Shown here in pieces: positions 17,420 through 26,390 of a stretch of DNA of 64,000 nt. Positions within the stretch are counted from its first letter, which is position 1; each line of letters begins with the position of its first letter. The translations under genes and the position numbers were made by a program. The notes below the pieces were generated by a model that had not been told where the DNA came from, did no database searches, and saw nothing but the letters and a program-made list of their open reading frames with translations. The stretch comes from an uncultured Sphingomonas sp. (GTDB taxonomy: Bacteria; Pseudomonadota; Alphaproteobacteria; Sphingomonadales; Sphingomonadaceae): assembly GCF_936927845.1 (NCBI RefSeq), contig NZ_CAKZHV010000001.1:14831-78830 (forward strand), in the 5' to 3' direction.

Positions 17420-19507
17420 ATGAAGACCATGCTGCTGGCGCTCGCCGCCGCCACCTCCGCGCTGACCCCCGCGGTCGCGTTCGCGCAGGATACGCGCGCG
17501 GGCGTGCCCTCGCCTGGCGACAACGTCGTCGCGCGCGGCAGCTCGCCCGACGGCTCGATCACCGTGTCGGTCGCGATCGACGGCGACGGGCGCGCGACCT
17601 ACGCGATCGCGCGCCGCGGCAAGCCGGTGATCGCGCCCAGCGCGCTTGGCTTCCTGTTCACCGACGCGCGCAAGATCGACCGCAGTCTGGCGCTCGTCTC
17701 GACCTCGCAGTCGAAGAGCGACACGTCGTGGACGCAGCCGTTCGGCGAGTGGAAGACGATCCGCGACAATCACAACGAGCTGGTCGTCCGCCTGCGCGAG
17801 ACGAAGAACCTCAACCGCGAGATGGTCGTCACCTTCCGCATCTTCGACGACGGCGTCGGTTTCCGTTACTCCTTCCCCGACCAGCCCAATCTCCACCACG
17901 CCAATATCGCGGAGGAGCTGACCCAGTTCGCGCTCGCCGAAGACGGTACCGCGTGGTGGAAGCCCGCGTTCGAGTGGAATCGCGAGGAATATCTCTACAA
18001 CAAGACCCCGATCAGCGCGGTCGGCACCGCGCAGACCGTCTTCACCGCCAAGCTGACCGACGGCACGCACGTCGCGATCCACGAGGCGGCGCTGGTCGAT
18101 TATTCCGCGATGAACCTCGCCAAGGTCGCGGGCTCCACCACGCTGCGCGCGGTGCTCACCCCCGGATCGGGCGCGCCCAAGGTCAGCCGCGACGCGCCGT
18201 TCGCGACGCCGTGGCGCACCATCATCATCGCCGACGATGCTCCCGGCCTCTACATGAGCCACATCGAATTGAACCTGAACGAGCCCAACAAGCTGGGCGA
18301 CGTGTCATGGATCAAGCCGGGCAAGTTCGTCGGCGTGTGGTGGAACATGATCAAGGGCGACTGGACCTGGGCGACGGGGCCCAAGCACGGCGCGACCACC
18401 GCCAACGTGAAAAGCTACATCGACTTCGCTGCCGCCAACAAGATTCCGGGCGTGCTGGTCGAGGGGTGGAACGTCGGCTGGAACGGCGACTGGTTTGGCG
18501 ACGGCACGGGGATGCAGTTCGATCAGCCGACCCCCGACTTCGACGCCGCCGAACTGGCGCGTTATGCCAAGTCGAAGGGCGTCTACATCATCGGCCACAA
18601 CGAGACCGGCGGCTCGGTCAGCCATTATGACGCGCAGCTCGACCGCGCGTTCAAATACGCGCAGGACCATGGCATCCCCGCGATCAAGACCGGTTACGTC
18701 ACCGACGCGGGCGAGATCGAGCGCGTCGACCCCGACGGCTCGAAGCACCGCGAGTGGCACGAGGGGCAGTGGATGGTGAACCATTACAGCCGCGTCGTGA
18801 CCACCGCCGCCAAATACCGCGTCGGGATCGACAGCCACGAACCCGTCAAGGACACGGGGCTGCGCCGCACCTACCCCAACTGGCTCAGCCGCGAGGGCGG
18901 CCGCGGCATGGAATATAACGCCTGGCCGGGCAAGAACCCGCCCGAGCACGAGGCGAACATGTTCTTCACCCAGTGGCTGGGCGGCCCGATGGACTTCACG
19001 CCCGGCGTGCTGAGCCTGACCGGATCGAACGGCAGCCCGCTCGAATCCACCGAAGCCAAGCAGCTCGCGCTCTATGTCGTGATCTACTCGCCGGTCACGA
19101 TGGCGGCGGATACGCCGGAGAATTACGCCAAGCACATGGACGCGTTTCAGTTCATCCGCGACGTGCCGGTCGACTGGTCCGACACGCGCGTGCTGAACGG
19201 CGAGGTCGGCGATTACGTGACGGTCGCGCGCAAGGATCGCGCGTCGAACGACTGGTATCTGGGCAGCATCACCGACGAGAATGCGCGCACGCTGACCGTC
19301 GCGACCGACTTCCTCGACCGCGGCAAGACCTATACCGCGCAGGTGTACCGCGACGGTGACGACGCCGACTACAAGACCGAGGCGCGCCACTCGATCAAGA
19401 TCGAGACGATCAAGGTGCGCGGCGGCGACACGCTGACGATCAAGCTGGCGCCCGGCGGCGGGCAGGCGATCCGCTTCGTGGCGCCGGGCGGGCGTATCCG
19501 TCGCTGA
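17420..19507 (+). CDS. GH97 alpha-glucosidase (SusB-like), periplasmic
   Basis: A 695-residue enzyme with a signal peptide ending 'AVAFAQ' at residue 23. ATG 17420 follows GAAAGGA. Key residues align with the inverting enzyme SusB of Bacteroides: Glu395 in 'GHNETGG' and Glu474 in 'DSHEPVK' (bases), Glu492 in 'SREGGRG' (calcium ligand) and Glu498 in 'GMEYN' (acid). It is therefore predicted to be a calcium-dependent inverting alpha-glucosidase rather than a retaining alpha-galactosidase of the same family. Only five bases separate it from the preceding gene, and its TGA overlaps the ATG of the next by one base, consistent with one operon from 13966 to 22551. Confidence 0.93.
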   Translation: MKTMLLALAAATSALTPAVAFAQDTRAGVPSPGDNVVARGSSPDGSITVSVAIDGDGRATYAIARRGKPVIAPSALGFLFTDARKIDRSLALVSTSQSKSDTSWTQPFGEWKTIRDNHNELVVRLRETKNLNREMVVTFRIFDDGVGFRYSFPDQPNLHHANIAEELTQFALAEDGTAWWKPAFEWNREEYLYNKTPISAVGTAQTVFTAKLTDGTHVAIHEAALVDYSAMNLAKVAGSTTLRAVLTPGSGAPKVSRDAPFATPWRTIIIADDAPGLYMSHIELNLNEPNKLGDVSWIKPGKFVGVWWNMIKGDWTWATGPKHGATTANVKSYIDFAAANKIPGVLVEGWNVGWNGDWFGDGTGMQFDQPTPDFDAAELARYAKSKGVYIIGHNETGGSVSHYDAQLDRAFKYAQDHGIPAIKTGYVTDAGEIERVDPDGSKHREWHEGQWMVNHYSRVVTTAAKYRVGIDSHEPVKDTGLRRTYPNWLSREGGRGMEYNAWPGKNPPEHEANMFFTQWLGGPMDFTPGVLSLTGSNGSPLESTEAKQLALYVVIYSPVTMAADTPENYAKHMDAFQFIRDVPVDWSDTRVLNGEVGDYVTVARKDRASNDWYLGSITDENARTLTVATDFLDRGKTYTAQVYRDGDDADYKTEARHSIKIETIKVRGGDTLTIKLAPGGGQAIRFVAPGGRIRR

Positions 19508-21009
19508 TGGACGGCGCGCCGCCTCTCTCCCCCACCGTCGTCGTGCTCGGCGGCGGCACCGCGGGGTGGATGGCGGCGTGCCTGTTCGTGGGCGAATGGC
19601 CGCGGGCGCGCGTGACCGTGGTCGAGGCGCCCGAGATCGGCATCGTCGGGGTCGGCGAGGGATCGACCCCGCAGCTTCGCGCGCTGTTCGCGCGGCTCGG
19701 CATCGCCGAGGATGCGTGGATGCCCGCGGCGGACGCCACCTACAAGACCGGCATCCGCTTCGACGGCTGGTCGAGGCGCGCGGGCTATGCCAGCTACTTG
19801 CACCCGTTCGCGAGCGCGATCGACCTGCACACCGCGGGCGCCTTCCACGCCAGCGCGCTGGCGCGGCGGACGGGCCGCGCGGTCGATGCGCATCCCGACC
19901 CTTTCTTTCTCAACACGCGGCTCGCCCAGGCGCACCGCGCGCCGCTCGCGCCCGAGCATTTCCCGTTCGAGGTCGGCTACGGCTATCATTTCGACGCGCA
20001 CAAGGTCGGCGCGGTGCTGCGCGACCATGCGCTGGCGCGTGGCGTCACGCATGTCGCGGCGCGCGTCGACACGGTTGAACTGGGTGACGGCGGCGACGTC
20101 GCGGCGCTGGTCCTCGCGAGCGGCGAGCGACTGACGGGCGACATCTTCGTCGACGCGAGCGGGTTCCGCTCGGTGATCGCGCAGGGCGCGCTCGGCGTGC
20201 GCTTCGTGCCCTTCGCGTCGAACCTGTTCTGCGACCGCGCGGTGACGTTGCCGACGCCGCGGGTGGCGGACGCCCCGCTCGATGCGCACACGACCGCGAC
20301 CGCGCTGTCGAACGGCTGGGCCTGGCGCATCCCGCTGACCTCACGCACCGGCAACGGGTACGTCTACGCGTCCGATTACCTGTCGCCGGACGCGGCAGAG
20401 ATCGAGCTGCGCCGCCACCTCGGGCTGCTCGACGCCGATGTCGCGGCGCGGCACCTGACGATGAAGGTCGGGCGGGTCGAACATGCGTGGCACGCCAACT
20501 GCCTCGCGATCGGGCTGGCGCAGGGCTTTATCGAGCCGCTGGAGGCGACCGCGCTCCACCTGACACAGACAACGGTTGAGCGTTTCATCCGGGCCTATGC
20601 CGACGGCGCCGGCAGGCCCCAGCACCGCGACACGTTCAACGCCGAGATCGCGCGGCGCTTCGAAGGCGTGCGCGATTACATCGTCGCGCATTATCGGCTC
20701 AACCAGCGCGGCGACACCGACTTCTGGCGCGCCAACGCCGCCAACGATCACCTGTCGGACGACCTGAAGGCGATCATGACCGCGTGGTTCACCGGCCGCG
20801 ACACCGCCGCCGAGGTGATGCGGCGCAACCTGGCAGATTATTATTCGCCGCTGTCGTGGGAAATATTGTTCGCAGGCTACGGCACCTTCCCCGACGATGC
20901 GCGGCTTACGCCGGCGCCGTCGCCGGTCGACATGGCCGGCATCGACCGGCTGCTGGGCGGCTGTTTGCTCAATTTCGGCGACCACGCCGCGGCGCTTGCG
21001 CGCCCGTAA
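19507..21009 (+). CDS. Tryptophan-halogenase-like FAD-dependent protein (second copy)
   Basis: A 500-residue paralogue of the product of 11279-12781, inside the glucosidase operon (TGATG overlap with the GH97 stop). It has 'GGGTAGWMAA' for FAD, 'GVGEGSTPQL' (the first copy has GVGEATIPQ), 'ATYKTGIRF' with the conserved lysine, and 'WAWRIPLTSRTGNGYVY'. The family architecture is complete. Chlorination of free tryptophan is unlikely in this setting; the protein's real substrate is unknown. Co-transcription with sugar hydrolases and the permease suggests a function tied to carbohydrate uptake. Low similarity outside the motifs suggests an old duplication rather than a recent one. Confidence 0.87.
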   Translation: MDGAPPLSPTVVVLGGGTAGWMAACLFVGEWPRARVTVVEAPEIGIVGVGEGSTPQLRALFARLGIAEDAWMPAADATYKTGIRFDGWSRRAGYASYLHPFASAIDLHTAGAFHASALARRTGRAVDAHPDPFFLNTRLAQAHRAPLAPEHFPFEVGYGYHFDAHKVGAVLRDHALARGVTHVAARVDTVELGDGGDVAALVLASGERLTGDIFVDASGFRSVIAQGALGVRFVPFASNLFCDRAVTLPTPRVADAPLDAHTTATALSNGWAWRIPLTSRTGNGYVYASDYLSPDAAEIELRRHLGLLDADVAARHLTMKVGRVEHAWHANCLAIGLAQGFIEPLEATALHLTQTTVERFIRAYADGAGRPQHRDTFNAEIARRFEGVRDYIVAHYRLNQRGDTDFWRANAANDHLSDDLKAIMTAWFTGRDTAAEVMRRNLADYYSPLSWEILFAGYGTFPDDARLTPAPSPVDMAGIDRLLGGCLLNFGDHAAALARP

Positions 21010-21021
21010 CGGAGAGAATGG

Positions 21022-22551
21022 ATGGCCAGCGTAGCGGCAGCGGTTGAAGCGGAGGGCGCGCTCACGCAGCGCAAGCGGCAGAGCCTCGCGGGGCTGCTCA
21101 ACATCTCGTTCGGTTTCTTCGGCATCCAGATCGGCTTCGCGCTGCAGAACGCGAACATGAGCCGGATCTTCCAGTCGCTCGGCACCAGCCTCGACGATCT
21201 GCCCGCGTTGTGGGTGGCGGCACCGCTGACCGGGTTGCTCGTCCAGCCGGTGATCGGGCATCTGAGCGACCGCACCTGGCTCGGGCGGCTCGGGCGGCGG
21301 CGGCCGTATTTTCTCGCCGGCGCGTTGCTCGCCGCGATGGCGCTGCTGATCATGCCGGAAAGCCCGATGCTGCTGGTCGCCGCGGTCATGCTATGGGTGC
21401 TCGACGCGTCATTGAACGTGTCGATGGAGCCGTTCCGCGCCTTTGTCGGCGACATGCTCGACAAGGATCAGCACGCCGCGGGCTACGGCGTGCAGACCGC
21501 CTTCATCGGCGCGGGCGCGGTGGTGGGCTCGATCTTCCCCTGGGCGCTCGAGCGATTGGGGGTGTCGAACGTCGCGGGCGTGGGCGCGATCCCCGATTCG
21601 GTGCGCTACGCCTTCTGGTTCGGCGGTGCCGCGCTGCTCGCCAGCGTGATCTGGACCGTGGTGTCGACGCGCGAATATTCGCCCGACGAGCTCGCCCGCT
21701 TCGATGGCGTGGCCGAGGCGGGCGAGGAGGCGCATGTCATGCGCGTTCTCGCCGCGCGCAGCGACGCGGCGTGTCTCGCCTGGATCGCGAGCGGCGCGGC
21801 GGTGGTCGCGCTGGTCGCCGCGACGGGGCTGGAAAAGGAGGTCTACCTGCTCGGTGGGCTGCTCGCCGCCTATGGACTTGCCAGCCTGATCGCGGTCCGG
21901 CGCGCGCGCGGCGGGCAGGGCGCGGGGATGCTCGGGCATATCGTCGGCGATTTTGCCGGCATGCCCCCGCTCATGAAGCGGCTGGCGCTGGTGCAGTTCT
22001 TCAGCTGGTCGGCGTTGTTCATCATGTGGATTAACACGACCCCGGTGGTGACGGCGCGCTTCTTTGGCGCGAGCCAGGCGGGCAGCGCGGCATACCAGGA
22101 GGGTGCGAGCTGGGTCGACGTGCTGTTCGCGACCTATAACGGCGTCGCGGCGGTGTCGGCGCTGGTGCTGATCCCGTTCCTGGCGAAGCGGATCGGGCTG
22201 GCGCGCACGCACATCGTCGGCCTGGCGTGCGGGGCGGCGGGATTCGCGAGCATCTTTGTCGTGCCCGACCACCAGTGGCTGCTGCTGAGCGAAGTGGGGA
22301 TCGGCGTCGCCTGGTCGACGATCCTCGCCATGCCCTATGCGATCCTCGCCTCGTCGCTGCCGCAGCGCAAGCTCGGCATCTACATGGGGCTGTTCAACGT
22401 GTTCGTCGTGGTGCCGCAATTGCTGGTCGCAACCGTGATGGGGTCGATCACCAAGCATTTCTTTCCGGGCGAGCCGATCTACACCATGGCCTTCGCCGCC
22501 GCGACGATGCTGGTCGCCGCCGCCGCGATGACGCGGGTGAAGACCGCCTAG
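21022..22551 (+). CDS. MFS sugar permease, SLC45/GPH-like, probable maltose transporter
   Basis: A 509-residue inner-membrane protein with about 12 predicted transmembrane segments. The N-terminal half carries 'GFALQNANMSRIFQSLG', 'DRTWLGRLGRRRPYF' (the cytoplasmic loop 2-3 MFS signature) and 'NVSMEPFRAFVGDML', all typical of the sucrose/maltose transporters related to SLC45. GGAGAGA at 21011-21017 precedes ATG 21022. As the last gene of the operon it probably brings maltose or maltodextrins from periplasm to cytoplasm, where the GH13 alpha-glucosidase acts. Its TAG shares CTAG (22548-22551) with the stop of the convergent carboxypeptidase gene. Confidence 0.9.
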   Translation: MASVAAAVEAEGALTQRKRQSLAGLLNISFGFFGIQIGFALQNANMSRIFQSLGTSLDDLPALWVAAPLTGLLVQPVIGHLSDRTWLGRLGRRRPYFLAGALLAAMALLIMPESPMLLVAAVMLWVLDASLNVSMEPFRAFVGDMLDKDQHAAGYGVQTAFIGAGAVVGSIFPWALERLGVSNVAGVGAIPDSVRYAFWFGGAALLASVIWTVVSTREYSPDELARFDGVAEAGEEAHVMRVLAARSDAACLAWIASGAAVVALVAATGLEKEVYLLGGLLAAYGLASLIAVRRARGGQGAGMLGHIVGDFAGMPPLMKRLALVQFFSWSALFIMWINTTPVVTARFFGASQAGSAAYQEGASWVDVLFATYNGVAAVSALVLIPFLAKRIGLARTHIVGLACGAAGFASIFVVPDHQWLLLSEVGIGVAWSTILAMPYAILASSLPQRKLGIYMGLFNVFVVVPQLLVATVMGSITKHFFPGEPIYTMAFAAATMLVAAAAMTRVKTA

Positions 22552-23363
22552 ACCACGCCGAACGGCACCACGCGGTTGGTCTGCGTGTGCCCGACCTCGG
22601 CGCGGCCGAGGAAAGGCACGTGCATGTCGCGGCACCAGCGCTCCATCATCGCCTCCAGCGTCTCCCCCCAATCGGGTTCGTTGGGCTTGACCGCGGTGAC
22701 CGCGCCCAGCCGCACGCCCGCGATCCCGCGCAGCTGCGTCGCGTTTGCCATCGTGAACAGCATCCGGTCGATCGCGTACATCGCCTCCGACACTTCCTCG
22801 ACGATCAGCACGTGATCGGCCAGATCAGGGAGCCACGGCGTGCCGATCAGCGCGGCCAGGATCGACAGGTTGAGCGCGACCGAGGGCTGACCCGCGAGCC
22901 CGGGTTCGAGCGCCGCGCGATCGCGCCTCGCCATCCAGCCGAGCGCGCGCGCCACCGTCTGATCGCCGCCCTTGCGCCCGATGTCGCTCGCCATCGGGCC
23001 GTGCACCGGATGGCCGATGCGCCGCGCGTAGAGTGCGGCGAGCAGGAACCCGACGTCGGAATAGCCGAGATACGTCTTTGCGCGCGCGGCGTCGTTCAAC
23101 CGCGGCAATGCGTCCGCCAGGATACGGTTCGAGCCGTAGCCGCCGCGCACGAACCAGACGGCCGACATCGACGGATCGTTGGCATATTCGACGAAGGCGG
23201 CGGCGCGCACCGCATCCGATCCGGCGAAATGCCCGGCCTGCGCGAAGCATTGCGGGTGAAAGACGAGGTCGACCTCGGGATACGCGATCGCCGCCAGCGC
23301 CGAGACGGGCGCGACCACGTCCGGGTTGGCGACGCTGGAGGCCGCGACGACGCCGATCCGCAT
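22548..23363 (-). CDS. ldcA: LD-carboxypeptidase (peptidase S66), peptidoglycan recycling
   Basis: A 271-residue serine peptidase. The nucleophile lies in 'YLGYSDVGF', preceded by the family block 'WFVRGGYGSNRIL'; the catalytic Glu is in 'LIVEEVSEAMY' and the His in 'GHTQTNRVVPFG'. No signal peptide is visible, which fits the cytoplasmic LdcA that removes the terminal D-Ala from recycled tetrapeptides. ATG 23363 is preceded on the minus strand by GAGGAG. It is divergent, by 57 bases, from an Mpl-like ligase that would use the tripeptide it makes. A much longer upstream open frame on this strand is antisense to that ligase and is not real. Confidence 0.88.
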   Translation of the reverse strand: MRIGVVAASSVANPDVVAPVSALAAIAYPEVDLVFHPQCFAQAGHFAGSDAVRAAAFVEYANDPSMSAVWFVRGGYGSNRILADALPRLNDAARAKTYLGYSDVGFLLAALYARRIGHPVHGPMASDIGRKGGDQTVARALGWMARRDRAALEPGLAGQPSVALNLSILAALIGTPWLPDLADHVLIVEEVSEAMYAIDRMLFTMANATQLRGIAGVRLGAVTAVKPNEPDWGETLEAMMERWCRDMHVPFLGRAEVGHTQTNRVVPFGVV

Positions 23364-23420
23364 GTTCGTTATTGCTCCTCGGCTTGCCCCAACAATGCGG
23401 AGAGCCGATAGCGCGTCTCC

Positions 23421-24860
23421 ATGCAGGACGGCAATGCGAGCCCTATCGGCCAAACAAGCGACGTGCGCGGCAAGCGCTTCTTTCTGGTCGGGATCGGCGG
23501 ATCGGGGATGATGCCGCTGGCGATGATCCTTGCGGGACGCGGCGCGGTGGTGGCAGGCTCGGACCGCGGGCTCGATCAGGGACGCGTGCCGGCGAAGTTC
23601 GATGCGCTGCGCGATCTCGGGATCGACTTGTTCGCGCAGGACGGCAGCGGCGTCGTCGCGCCCGAGCAGATCGTCGTCGCCTCCGCCGCGGTCGAGGACA
23701 CGGTCGCTGACATGGTCGCGGCGGCGCGCGTCGGCTGCGCGCGGATGACGCGCGCCGAACTGAACGCGGCGTTGTTCAACGCCAGCCCGCTTGGCATCGG
23801 TGTCGCGGGTACCAGCGGCAAATCGACCGTCACCGGCATGATCGCGACGATCCTGCACCGGACCGGCCGCGACCCGACGATCATGAACGGCGCGGTGATG
23901 AAGGATTTCGCGAGCGCGGACCGCCCGTTCGCCAGCGCGCTGGTCGGCGCGGGCGCGGCGTACGCGAGCGAGGTGGACGAGAGCGACGGATCGATCGCGC
24001 TCTATCGTCCAACGATTGCGGTGCTCAACAACGTCAGCCTCGACCACAAGGCTCTCGACGAGCTCAACCGCCTGTTCGGCGACTTCATCGCCCACGCGCG
24101 TCACGCGGTGGTCAATGCCGACAACGCGGACGCCGCCGCGCTGGCCATGGCGCTGCCCGCGGCGCGGGTGACGCGTTTCTCGGTCGAGGGCGCGGGCGAT
24201 CTGGTCGCGCGCGACGTGCACGAGGAGCCGTTCGCGGTTTCGTTCACGCTGCATCACGCCGACGGCACGCTGCCCGTCGCGCTACAGGTTCCCGGGCGGC
24301 ACAACGTGTCGAACGCGCTCGCGGCGCTGGGTGCGGCGCAGGCGGCGGGGGTGTTGCTGGAGGACGCAGTCGCGGCGTTGGCCCGGTTCACCGGCTTGCG
24401 CCGGCGTTTCGACCTCGTCGGCGAGGCGGCGGGCGTGTCGGTGATCGACGATTTCGGGCACAATCCCGACAAGATCGCCGCGACGCTCGACACGCTGCAC
24501 GCCTTTCCGGGCCGGTTGCTCGTCCTGTTCCAGCCGCACGGGTTTGGGCCATTGAAGGTGATGCGCACCGAGCTCGTCGCGATGTTCGCGCGCGCGTTGG
24601 CGGCGGACGACCTGCTCGTCATGCCCGACCCCGTTTATCACGGCGGTACCACCAACCGCGAGGTGACCAGCGCCGACATCGTCCGCGACGTGACGCTCGG
24701 CGGGCGGCAGGCGCTCCACATACCCGATCGCGCGGCGGCGGCGGCGCATCTGGTGGCGGAGGCGAGGGCGGGCGATCGCATCGTCGTCATGGGCGCGCGC
24801 GACGACACGCTCAGCCTGCTCGCGGCCGATATGGTGGAGATGCTGCGGCAGCGCGACTGA
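23421..24860 (+). CDS. mpl: Mur ligase of the MurC/Mpl type, probably UDP-MurNAc:tripeptide ligase
   Basis: A 479-residue ATP-dependent ligase with three domains. The N-terminal Rossmann block is 'FLVGIGGSGMMPLA', the central P-loop 'GVAGTSGKSTVTGM', then 'SEVDESDGS', 'LNNVSLDHK', 'PGRHNVSNALAA' and 'DDFGHNPDKI'. The last block has Asn where MurC usually has His-His. A housekeeping MurC would be expected in the division cluster. The sequence differences and the neighbouring ldcA favour Mpl, which reattaches recycled Ala-Glu-diaminopimelate to UDP-MurNAc. ATG 23421 has no clear ribosome binding site; GTG 23463 is a possible alternative. Whether it is Mpl or a second MurC needs phylogeny. Confidence 0.78.
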   Translation: MQDGNASPIGQTSDVRGKRFFLVGIGGSGMMPLAMILAGRGAVVAGSDRGLDQGRVPAKFDALRDLGIDLFAQDGSGVVAPEQIVVASAAVEDTVADMVAAARVGCARMTRAELNAALFNASPLGIGVAGTSGKSTVTGMIATILHRTGRDPTIMNGAVMKDFASADRPFASALVGAGAAYASEVDESDGSIALYRPTIAVLNNVSLDHKALDELNRLFGDFIAHARHAVVNADNADAAALAMALPAARVTRFSVEGAGDLVARDVHEEPFAVSFTLHHADGTLPVALQVPGRHNVSNALAALGAAQAAGVLLEDAVAALARFTGLRRRFDLVGEAAGVSVIDDFGHNPDKIAATLDTLHAFPGRLLVLFQPHGFGPLKVMRTELVAMFARALAADDLLVMPDPVYHGGTTNREVTSADIVRDVTLGGRQALHIPDRAAAAAHLVAEARAGDRIVVMGARDDTLSLLAADMVEMLRQRD

Positions 24861-24927
24861 GCCTTCTTCAGGCAAGCGTGGCGCGCCGCATTTTGCGCGT
24901 GACCGCGTGCGCGACTATGTTGGCGGC

Positions 24928-25659
24928 ATGTCCGACCACCCCCCTCACGCCGTCGAGCGGCCGCGGCTCGCCTACCACCTGACCGAAGGGCGCGGGCCCG
25001 CGATCGTGTTCCTGCCGGGCTATGCGTCCGACATGACCGGCACCAAGGCAGTCGCGCTGGAGGCCTGGGCAAAGGCGCACGGCCGCGCCTTTCTGCGCTT
25101 CGACTATGCCGGCTGCGGCGCGTCGGAGGGCAAGTTCGAGGAACAGAGCCTCGCCGACTGGCGCGACGATGCGCTCGCCATGATCGACGACGCGGTCGAG
25201 GGACCGGTGGTGCTGGTCGGGTCGTCGATGGGCGGGTGGATCATGCTGCTGGCGGCAAAGGCCCGGCCCGAGCGCGTCCACGCGCTGGTCGGCATCGCGC
25301 CCGCGCCCGACTTCACCGACTGGGGCTTCTCGGCCGACGAGAAGATGTATCTGCTCCAGCACGGGCGGTTGGAGCGCCCCAACCCCTACGGCCCCGCGCC
25401 GACCGTCTATACGCGGCGATTCTGGCAGTCGGGCGAGGCCAACCGGCTGATGTTCGGCGAGATCGCCATCACCTGTCCGGTGCGGTTCCTGCAAGGGCAG
25501 AAGGACGTGGACGTGCCATGGCATCGCACCTGCCGCCTGGCCGAGATGCTCGCGTCAAGCGACGTTCAGACGTGGCTGGTCAAGGACGGCGACCACCGCC
25601 TGTCGCGCGACACTGACGTCGCACTGCTGATCCGCGCGGTGGAGGACGTGCTGCCATGA
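24928..25659 (+). CDS. Alpha/beta hydrolase, ABHD10-like
   Basis: A 243-residue serine hydrolase. The oxyanion region is 'VFLPGYASDMTGTKA', the nucleophile elbow 'GSSMGGW', the acid probably Asp in 'GQKDVDVPW', and the His in 'DGDHRLS'. The 'RFDYAGCGASEG' block is typical of the bacterial relatives of mitochondrial ABHD10, a depalmitoylating thioesterase. The substrate here is not known. ATG 24928 is chosen; GTG 24907 in frame is possible and neither has a good ribosome binding site. Its TGA overlaps the ATG of the next gene (ATGA). Confidence 0.85.
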   Translation: MSDHPPHAVERPRLAYHLTEGRGPAIVFLPGYASDMTGTKAVALEAWAKAHGRAFLRFDYAGCGASEGKFEEQSLADWRDDALAMIDDAVEGPVVLVGSSMGGWIMLLAAKARPERVHALVGIAPAPDFTDWGFSADEKMYLLQHGRLERPNPYGPAPTVYTRRFWQSGEANRLMFGEIAITCPVRFLQGQKDVDVPWHRTCRLAEMLASSDVQTWLVKDGDHRLSRDTDVALLIRAVEDVLP

Positions 25660-26390
25660 TCCTGTTCCTCGCCCTGTTCGCCGCGCAAGCCGCGGGCACG
25701 CCCCCGACGTCGCCGGCGCAGCAACTCGACGCCTGCGTCGCGCAGGCGCGCACCGATCCCGCCGGCGCGGAGCAGGCCGCACGCACGCTCGGCCGCGCGG
25801 GCGAGGCGTGTCGCGGCGTCGCGCTCGCGGGTCAGGACGATTACGCCGGCGCGGCAACCGCCTTCACCGCGGCGGCACGCAATGCCGAACTGGCGAAGGA
25901 AGCGCGTGCGGCGGATTATTGGGCGCAGGCGGGCAACGCCTGGCTCGCTGCGGGTGATGCGGCAAAGGCGCGCGCCGCGCTCGATGCCGCACTCGCGGCA
26001 GGCACGTTGACCGACCTCAATCGCGGCGAGGCATATCTCGACCGCGCGCGCGCCTTGGTCGCGACCGGCGACATGAAGGCGGCGCGCGTCGACCTCGATC
26101 TGGCGGTGAAGGATGCCGCGGACGATCCGCTCGCCTGGCTGCTGTCGGCGACGCTGGCGCGGCGGATGGGCGACCTGCCGCGCGCGAAACTCGACATCGC
26201 GCAGGCGCTCCGCCGCTCGGCCGACGACGCGTCGGTCCAGCTTGAGGCGGGCAACATCGCCGCGGCGGCGGGTGAGGCGGAGCGTGCGCAGGCAGCGTGG
26301 AAGGAAGCCGCGCGGCTGGCACCCGATGCGCCCGCCGGGCGTTCAGCCGCCAACGCCCTCACCCAGTTCGCAGGAGACCCGAAGAAGTGA
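25656..26390 (+). CDS. Exported TPR-repeat protein of unknown function
   Basis: A 244-residue protein with a short N-terminal signal sequence ('MILFLALFAAQAAG') and several Ala-rich helical repeats of TPR type, for example 'YWAQAGNAWLAAGDAAKARA' and the segments around residues 125-215. It has no catalytic motif. TPR domains usually hold other proteins, so it may be a periplasmic scaffold. It is locked into the operon by ATGA at its start and GTGA at its end, with the hydrolase before it and glyoxalase I after it. I cannot name a function. Confidence 0.75.
   Translation: MILFLALFAAQAAGTPPTSPAQQLDACVAQARTDPAGAEQAARTLGRAGEACRGVALAGQDDYAGAATAFTAAARNAELAKEARAADYWAQAGNAWLAAGDAAKARAALDAALAAGTLTDLNRGEAYLDRARALVATGDMKAARVDLDLAVKDAADDPLAWLLSATLARRMGDLPRAKLDIAQALRRSADDASVQLEAGNIAAAAGEAERAQAAWKEAARLAPDAPAGRSAANALTQFAGDPKK

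Noticed and set aside
17039..19507. A longer GH97 protein beginning at 17039
   Set aside because: The added part lies inside the alpha-glucosidase gene in another frame and would bury the signal peptide that begins at 17420.
22548..24257. A 569-residue minus-strand protein extending the LD-carboxypeptidase upstream
   Set aside because: The upstream part is antisense to the Mur ligase; the family start and a good ribosome binding site are at 23363.
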